Below are positions 14,293 to 18,292 of a stretch of 18,292 nt of DNA, piece by piece. Both the position numbers and the translations under genes were made by a program. Below the pieces are notes generated by a model. It saw only the letters and a list, made by a program, of their open reading frames with translations, searched no databases and was not told where the DNA came from. The DNA is from an uncultured Mailhella sp. (lineage in GTDB: Bacteria; Desulfobacterota; Desulfovibrionia; Desulfovibrionales; Desulfovibrionaceae): positions 1-18,292 of the forward strand of contig CAOMFZ010000020.1 in the NCBI GenBank assembly GCA_948482415.1, in the 5' to 3' direction. Each line of letters starts with the position of its first letter. Positions within the stretch are counted from its first letter, which is position 1.

Positions 14293-15636
14293 CTATATTA
14301 ACGCAACTAAATCATATTGCTGGGTTTCGGTAATATCTGCTTTCACAAGCATGCCCGGTTTAATTTCCTGTTCAGGCGGAGCAGAAACATAGGTAATACC
14401 GTCCACATCAGGAGCCTGAAACCAGGTACGCCCAACATAAAGCCCCGGCCATTCCTCGTGCTCCCTGTCAATCAAAACAGGCATACGCTCGCCCAGATAC
14501 TGCTCTAAAATTTCCTCACTGATGTCTGCCTGTAATTCCATAATTTCATTTCTGCGGGAATTTTTGACGCTTTGTTCCACTTGACCCGGCATACAGGCAG
14601 CTTTTGTTCCGTCTTCCTGCTCGTAGGCAAATACGCCGAGCTGATGAAAACGCGTTTTATTCACAAAATTATACAACGTATCAAACTGCTTGTCGGTTTC
14701 CCCGGGAAAACCGACAATAAGACTGGTGCGCAGTGCCCCATCGGGGAAATATTTGCGGATTTTTTCCACCACTATTTCCGGATTTTGCGCAAAAGGTCTG
14801 CCCATTTGAGATAAAATCTCCGTATCAGCATGCTGCAGCGGAATATCAAAATACGGCACGAATTTATCGCCTGCCTGCTGTAAATATTGCAGCAAGCTAT
14901 CAGTCATTCCGGCAGGGTACAGATACATGAGGCGCAAGCGTTCCAAACAGTCCAGACCAAGGAGCTGATCCAGCAGGGGACGCAAATCCTTATCATCAGT
15001 ATCACTTCCCCAGGCTGTCACGTCCTGCGCAACCAAAATTAATTCTTTTATGCCGCTGTCCACAATTTGCTTTGCTTCCGGCACAAGGATTTTTTTATCA
15101 ATGGAGCGATAGGATCCGCGAATGGAGGGAATAGTGCAAAAGGAACAAGTATGACGGCAGCCCTCACCAATTTTCAGCCATGCATAAGAGCCTGTGGTTA
15201 CTTTTCTGCCGTGAACCGGAACTTGTACAAGTGTATTGTTATAAGTAAAAGACTGATAACAGGGAGCAGAAAGCTTAATTCCAAAATGTTCCTGCACAGC
15301 GGCAGCCACAAGGCTTCCCCAATTATCTATATCCTTTGTATCAAGCCACAAGCCAACTTCAGGCACTTCCTTTTTCAGCTCGCACTCACCGTAACGCCCA
15401 ACCAAACAGCCGCAGACAATAATAAAACAATCTTCATTTGCCTGCGTGGCAACTTCCACAATAGTCGCAACAGATTCTTCCACGGCACTTTGAATAAAGG
15501 CACAGGTGTTGATAAAGACAACGCTTGCTTCTTCCAGTTCCTCAACAATTTCATATTCGCCGAGCGAACCAAGAACATGCTCTGTATCAACTAAATTTTT
15601 CGGACAGCCCAGACTATAGGTATAAACTTTAATCAT
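14293..15636 (-). CDS. rimO: Ribosomal protein S12 methylthiotransferase (RimO)
   Basis: This 447-residue radical-SAM methylthiotransferase adds a methylthio group to the conserved aspartate of ribosomal protein uS12. The N-terminal UPF0004 domain carries the auxiliary-cluster cysteines (Cys11 in LGCPKN, Cys45 in NTCAFI, Cys75/77 in CGCLVGRYG). The SAM-binding cluster is CRHTCSFC (160, 164, 167). The spacing GEGCRHTCSFCTIPSIRGSYRS and YLYPAGM fit RimO better than MiaB, though I separate the two by memory of the families rather than by alignment. A TRAM domain covers about 378-447. The gene starts 3 nt after the lepB stop, with only GAG-type ribosome binding, so translational coupling is likely. 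The META protein gene follows after 7 nt. Confidence 0.93.
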   Translation of the reverse strand: MIKVYTYSLGCPKNLVDTEHVLGSLGEYEIVEELEEASVVFINTCAFIQSAVEESVATIVEVATQANEDCFIIVCGCLVGRYGECELKKEVPEVGLWLDTKDIDNWGSLVAAAVQEHFGIKLSAPCYQSFTYNNTLVQVPVHGRKVTTGSYAWLKIGEGCRHTCSFCTIPSIRGSYRSIDKKILVPEAKQIVDSGIKELILVAQDVTAWGSDTDDKDLRPLLDQLLGLDCLERLRLMYLYPAGMTDSLLQYLQQAGDKFVPYFDIPLQHADTEILSQMGRPFAQNPEIVVEKIRKYFPDGALRTSLIVGFPGETDKQFDTLYNFVNKTRFHQLGVFAYEQEDGTKAACMPGQVEQSVKNSRRNEIMELQADISEEILEQYLGERMPVLIDREHEEWPGLYVGRTWFQAPDVDGITYVSAPPEQEIKPGMLVKADITETQQYDLVALI

Positions 15637-15639
15637 AAT

Positions 15640-16251
15640 TTACTCTAATTTTTTGCCTAAGCGGCTAAAACGCAAAGAATTGTTTTTACTGTCCCAAGAC
15701 CAGTAAATGCGCCATGCCTTGCCGTAAATTTCTTCACGGCTGACAGTGCCCCATGCACGGGAATCTTCAGAATTGTCCCGATTGTCCCCCATGCAGAAAT
15801 ATTCGTCAGCAGGCACTTTAAACGGCGGCATATTATCAAGAGGACCATAATAATGAGGACGCGTTTGAATAATATAGTCCTCTTCCACCTTTTCACCGTT
15901 GCGGTAAAATTGCTTGTCGCGCATTTCAATAATATCCCCGGGCAAGCCCACAACCCGTTTTATATAGTCAACAGACGGATTTTTGGGATATTTAAACACG
16001 ATAATATCACCATATTGCGGACCTTCCGCCTTATAAATCCATGTATTTGAAAACGGAAGTTTCAAACCATAACTCAATTTATTGACTAAAATATAATCAC
16101 CAATTTGTATGGTATCAAGCATGGAACCTGACGGAATGGTAAACACAGAAACCAAAAATAAACGAATAAAAGCAGCTACTAAAAGAGCAACAAGAAGCGC
16201 TTCGCCGTATTCTCTAAAAATACCTTTTTTCTTTGGTGTTAATTCAGACAT
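15640..16251 (-). CDS. lepB: Signal peptidase I (LepB)
   Basis: A 203-residue inner-membrane serine protease that removes signal peptides from Sec and Tat substrates. After a short basic N-terminus, a single membrane segment spans about residues 18-38. Box B is FTIPSGSML with nucleophile Ser43. Box D is DYIKRVVGLPGD with general base Lys98. Box E is GDNRDNSEDSR (155-165). The length suits a one-span signal peptidase, shorter than the two-span E. coli enzyme. GAGGG lies close before the ATG. It heads the minus-strand operon, with a candidate extended -10 promoter at 16279-16307, and its start diverges from the repeat-protein gene across a 174-nt gap. Confidence 0.95.
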   Translation of the reverse strand: MSELTPKKKGIFREYGEALLVALLVAAFIRLFLVSVFTIPSGSMLDTIQIGDYILVNKLSYGLKLPFSNTWIYKAEGPQYGDIIVFKYPKNPSVDYIKRVVGLPGDIIEMRDKQFYRNGEKVEEDYIIQTRPHYYGPLDNMPPFKVPADEYFCMGDNRDNSEDSRAWGTVSREEIYGKAWRIYWSWDSKNNSLRFSRLGKKLE

Positions 16252-16278
16252 ATTTCCCTCAATACGTTAGTTGCTCAT

Positions 16279-16307
16279 AATTTATCATGCATTACAAAGT
16301 CGCGCAA
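16279..16307 (-). promoter_or_regulatory. Candidate promoter of the lepB operon
   Basis: On the minus strand, TTGCGC (16307-16302) and TAAATT (16284-16279) are 17 nt apart, and the -10 is preceded by TGA, an extended -10 context. Each box matches consensus only partly (3/6 and 4/6). A start near 16272 would give a leader of about 20 nt. Confidence 0.4.
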
Positions 16308-16377
16308 GTTTAATAGTTTTCGTTTTCTTATTCACTCTTTTAATTGTTTTTTTTGCTTGTCCGCCGCACTTTTTGCC

Positions 16378-16404
16378 TAAAGCTTTTCACCCCTTTTCCG
16401 ATAT
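16378..16404 (+). promoter_or_regulatory. Sigma-28 (FliA)-type promoter
   Basis: TAAAGCTT (16378-16385), an 11-nt spacer, then TCCGATAT (16397-16404). The E. coli FliA consensus is TAAAGTTT-N11-GCCGATAA, so the match is 7/8 and 6/8 with exact spacing. Transcription would begin near 16411, about 15 nt before the ATG, with GAGGA (16414-16418) as Shine-Dalgarno. I see no competing sigma-70 promoter in the gap reading this way. Confidence 0.65.
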
Positions 16405-16425
16405 GGTGGAATAGAGGATTAGGAA

Positions 16426-18123
16426 ATGAGCGAAATTCAAATTGAATTTTCAGCAGAAAACAGCTTTTCGCAAAACCGGCAGCCAAGGACGTCAGCTCTT
16501 GCCGGACCTTTGCAAAATACAGCAGCTTTGCAGAGTTCTGTTCCTGCGTCCATTGCACAGAAATCCTCTTTCCAAAATATTTTTTCTGCGCAGGATAATG
16601 TACAGATTTCCAAATCTGCACAAGTTATTCGGCAAAATACCAAGTCTTCTGCTCTTAATAATCCTGCCAATTCCCCTGCAAATGCTCAGGCAGACAATCG
16701 GGCGAATACCAACTCCATTGCCCTGCAAAACGGCACCTTGTCCTTAGTCCAAAATCAAAACGGCATTACCGGCACATACCACCGAAATAACGGCGGAAGT
16801 TTTCAATTCAATGTCAATCAAAATGTCAATGTACAGGAAAACGAAGATTATTCCACTGCTATTTTCTTTGAGCAGGATAATATCAGTAAAAAATATCATG
16901 CAGACGGAAAAATTTCCAAGTTTCAAGGCAATATTTTAGACGAAAACAAAAAGTCTGTGCGTATCAATTCCAGGGGCGGAACAATTAATGCCAAAAATGA
17001 TACAGTTTTTGCGTTAGCTGACAATACAAACATACAAGCCAGAGGAAACAATACTATCATTCTTAAGGAAAATATGCAGAATGTGCAGATTAATACCCAA
17101 AACGGCGACAACACCATTATTGGGCAAGAACTGCAAAATGCCGCGATTTCCCTTGCCGGCGGCAAGAATACGCTGAATTTTAGAAACACTGACAACAGTA
17201 CTGTCAACGCCAGAAACAGCAATGTACAATTAAATACAGGCAGGCTCACCGGCAGTACGCTGAACCTTGAAAAAGGCACGCACAGCATCAATTTACAGGA
17301 AAGCCTGCATAACAGTATTCAATTTGAATCCAATTCTTTCAATCAGGAATCAAAGCTCAATATTTTTGGAAGAACAGAAAATACGCTTATTCATGCCGCA
17401 GGCGAGAAAACTTCCCTTAATCTGCAAAACAGCAAGAACAACTATATTGAATCTGCGGCAAAATTCACCCATGCTAAATTTTCACATTCACAAAATGATG
17501 TTATTACAGTTGACGGTATCAGCAATACTATCAATACAGGTACGCTTACAGACACCAATATGGAGCTGAAAAGCTCTCAAAGCGCAAACCTGCAATGCAA
17601 TGTTATTGCGGGAAATTCCAATCTTGCCGTTTCCGGGCATACAACCTCACTTTTTGCCAATACCATAAAAGATAATTCAACTGTCAATCTCGATGCGGAA
17701 CAATTTTCCCATACTAAAATCCAGACTGCCGCCAATACTGCCACAGTAGATATCAACAGCGCCTATTACAATAATGTCGCCATAGGTACAATCAAAGACA
17801 ATGCCTATACAAGCATTATGGGCGACGGCACTATTTCCGTCAATGAGCTCAAAGATAATGCAAATCTGAATACAGGCACAGGCATTATTCATGTCGGCAT
17901 CGGCTCAATTTCTGACAATGCAGTTCTGCAGGGCGGAAAAAACACAATACAAAAAAATATCGGCACCAATGAAGTTCCTGCCGAAATATCTGCTTCATTT
18001 GCCCCTGTTCCGACAGTCAATTCCCAAGAACAAACACGGGCATTAAATTCTTATATCAGCACAGCCAATAATTTCCAAAAGAACTATCAGCAAAATCAAC
18101 TGCCAATCAATCGTTTGGTATAA
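16426..18123 (+). CDS. Asn-rich beta-solenoid repeat protein, possibly flagellum-linked
   Basis: I do not recognise a named family for this 565-residue protein. There is no Sec signal and no membrane segment; Asn is about 16% by my count and there is one Cys (391). Residues 1-95 are polar and Ser/Gln/Asn/Ala-rich, probably disordered, with a D-x-V-x-I-S-x-x-A stretch (57-65) that recalls a short motif I associate with FlgM and some flagellar proteins. Residues 96-180 are a non-repeat beta-rich part. Residues about 186-510 form some 17 repeats of 19-20 residues of the type N-S/T-x-h-N-h-x-x-G-x-N/H-S/T-h-x-h, as in a parallel beta-helix. Residues 515-565 are a polar tail. The start has GAGGA 7 nt upstream. 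The sigma-28 promoter suggests late flagellar-class expression; export by the flagellar apparatus or a surface role is inference. Confidence 0.8.
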   Translation: MSEIQIEFSAENSFSQNRQPRTSALAGPLQNTAALQSSVPASIAQKSSFQNIFSAQDNVQISKSAQVIRQNTKSSALNNPANSPANAQADNRANTNSIALQNGTLSLVQNQNGITGTYHRNNGGSFQFNVNQNVNVQENEDYSTAIFFEQDNISKKYHADGKISKFQGNILDENKKSVRINSRGGTINAKNDTVFALADNTNIQARGNNTIILKENMQNVQINTQNGDNTIIGQELQNAAISLAGGKNTLNFRNTDNSTVNARNSNVQLNTGRLTGSTLNLEKGTHSINLQESLHNSIQFESNSFNQESKLNIFGRTENTLIHAAGEKTSLNLQNSKNNYIESAAKFTHAKFSHSQNDVITVDGISNTINTGTLTDTNMELKSSQSANLQCNVIAGNSNLAVSGHTTSLFANTIKDNSTVNLDAEQFSHTKIQTAANTATVDINSAYYNNVAIGTIKDNAYTSIMGDGTISVNELKDNANLNTGTGIIHVGIGSISDNAVLQGGKNTIQKNIGTNEVPAEISASFAPVPTVNSQEQTRALNSYISTANNFQKNYQQNQLPINRLV

Positions 18124-18124
18124 T

Positions 18125-18180
18125 TAAAACTTTTCCTGCAATGCTTAAAATTTTTAATGCAGGTGAAAAACTTTATCTCT
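18125..18180. repeat. Degenerate copy of the terminal repeat module
   Basis: AATTTTTAATGCAGGTGAAA followed by ACTTTATCTCTGCT matches the downstream 61-bp units with several changes. CCTGCA at 18135-18140 and TGCAGG at 18158-18163 form a weak hairpin 2 nt after the first bases of the gene's downstream region. It might act in 3' end formation, but no T-run follows. Confidence 0.4.
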
Positions 18181-18292
18181 GCTGCCTAAAGCGTTTCGAT
18201 AAATCTTGCAAATTTTTATGCAGGGGAAAAACTTTAGCTCTGCTGCCTAAAGCGTTTCGATAAATCTTGCAAATTTTTATGCAGGGGAAAAA
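18181..18292. repeat. Tandem 61-bp repeat, family module R5, cut by window end
   Basis: GCTGCCTAAAGCGTTTCG starts at 18181 and again at 18242, a period of 61 nt, and the two units are identical over the 51 nt available. Each unit corresponds to the terminal module of the dispersed repeats: TAAAGC-TTTC end, AAATCTTG, TTTTTATGCAGGGGAAAAAC, then CTCTGCTG. The array continues beyond the window. Confidence 0.85.

Noticed and set aside
18187..18202. TAAAGCGT and TTCGATAA in the tail repeat as another sigma-28 promoter
   Set aside because: The two boxes are adjacent with no 11-nt spacer; the similarity is part of the repeat's end sequence.
18181..18292. Possible CRISPR array
   Set aside because: The 61-bp units are identical throughout with no unique spacers, and no cas genes are near.

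Overview
The window looks like chromosomal DNA from an AT-rich, Gram-negative, probably motile bacterium. The order Desulfovibrionales is my best guess, from the mix of a type III glutamine synthetase, a NifA-like sigma-54 activator, a CgeB-like glycosyltransferase, a DsrE-like protein and a sigma-28-type promoter. That is inference; I see no rRNA or other phylogenetic marker. There is no phage, plasmid, CRISPR or tRNA.

Layout. (1) 1-306: the end of a dispersed repeat, a strong intrinsic terminator and an AT-rich leader. (2) 325-7165, plus strand: glnN (type III glutamine synthetase) and a gltB-type glutamate synthase large subunit 22 nt downstream, together a GS/GOGAT ammonium-assimilation pair; no gltD is present. 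A 16-bp terminator hairpin follows. (3) 7220-7590: two TA-bounded, MITE-like repeats sharing one TA. (4) 7598-9718: a NifA-like sigma-54 activator (minus) divergent from a small GNAT acetyltransferase (plus), each with a good sigma-70 promoter, and a perfect palindrome between them. (5) 9728-9932: a third repeat, whose end supplies the stop codon of a CgeB-like glycosyltransferase (minus). (6) 10967-16251, minus strand: a compact six-gene run lepB-rimO-META/YbaY protein-thiD-dsrE-like-pfpI, with gaps of 3-20 nt, ending in a clear intrinsic terminator just before the glycosyltransferase start. (7) 16378-18123, plus strand: a 565-residue Asn-rich repeat protein with no Sec signal, read from a close match to a sigma-28 (FliA) promoter. 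(8) 18125-18292: tandem 61-bp copies of the terminal module of the same repeat family, running off the window.

How the genes fit together. glnN, gltB and perhaps the NifA-like regulator form a nitrogen module. The lepB operon is mostly housekeeping (protein export, ribosome modification, thiamine, stress). The two least ordinary things are the sigma-28-linked beta-solenoid protein, a candidate undescribed flagellum-associated or flagellar-exported protein, and the modular repeat family, found in the large gaps (1-89, 7220-7590, 9728-9932 and the 3' end).
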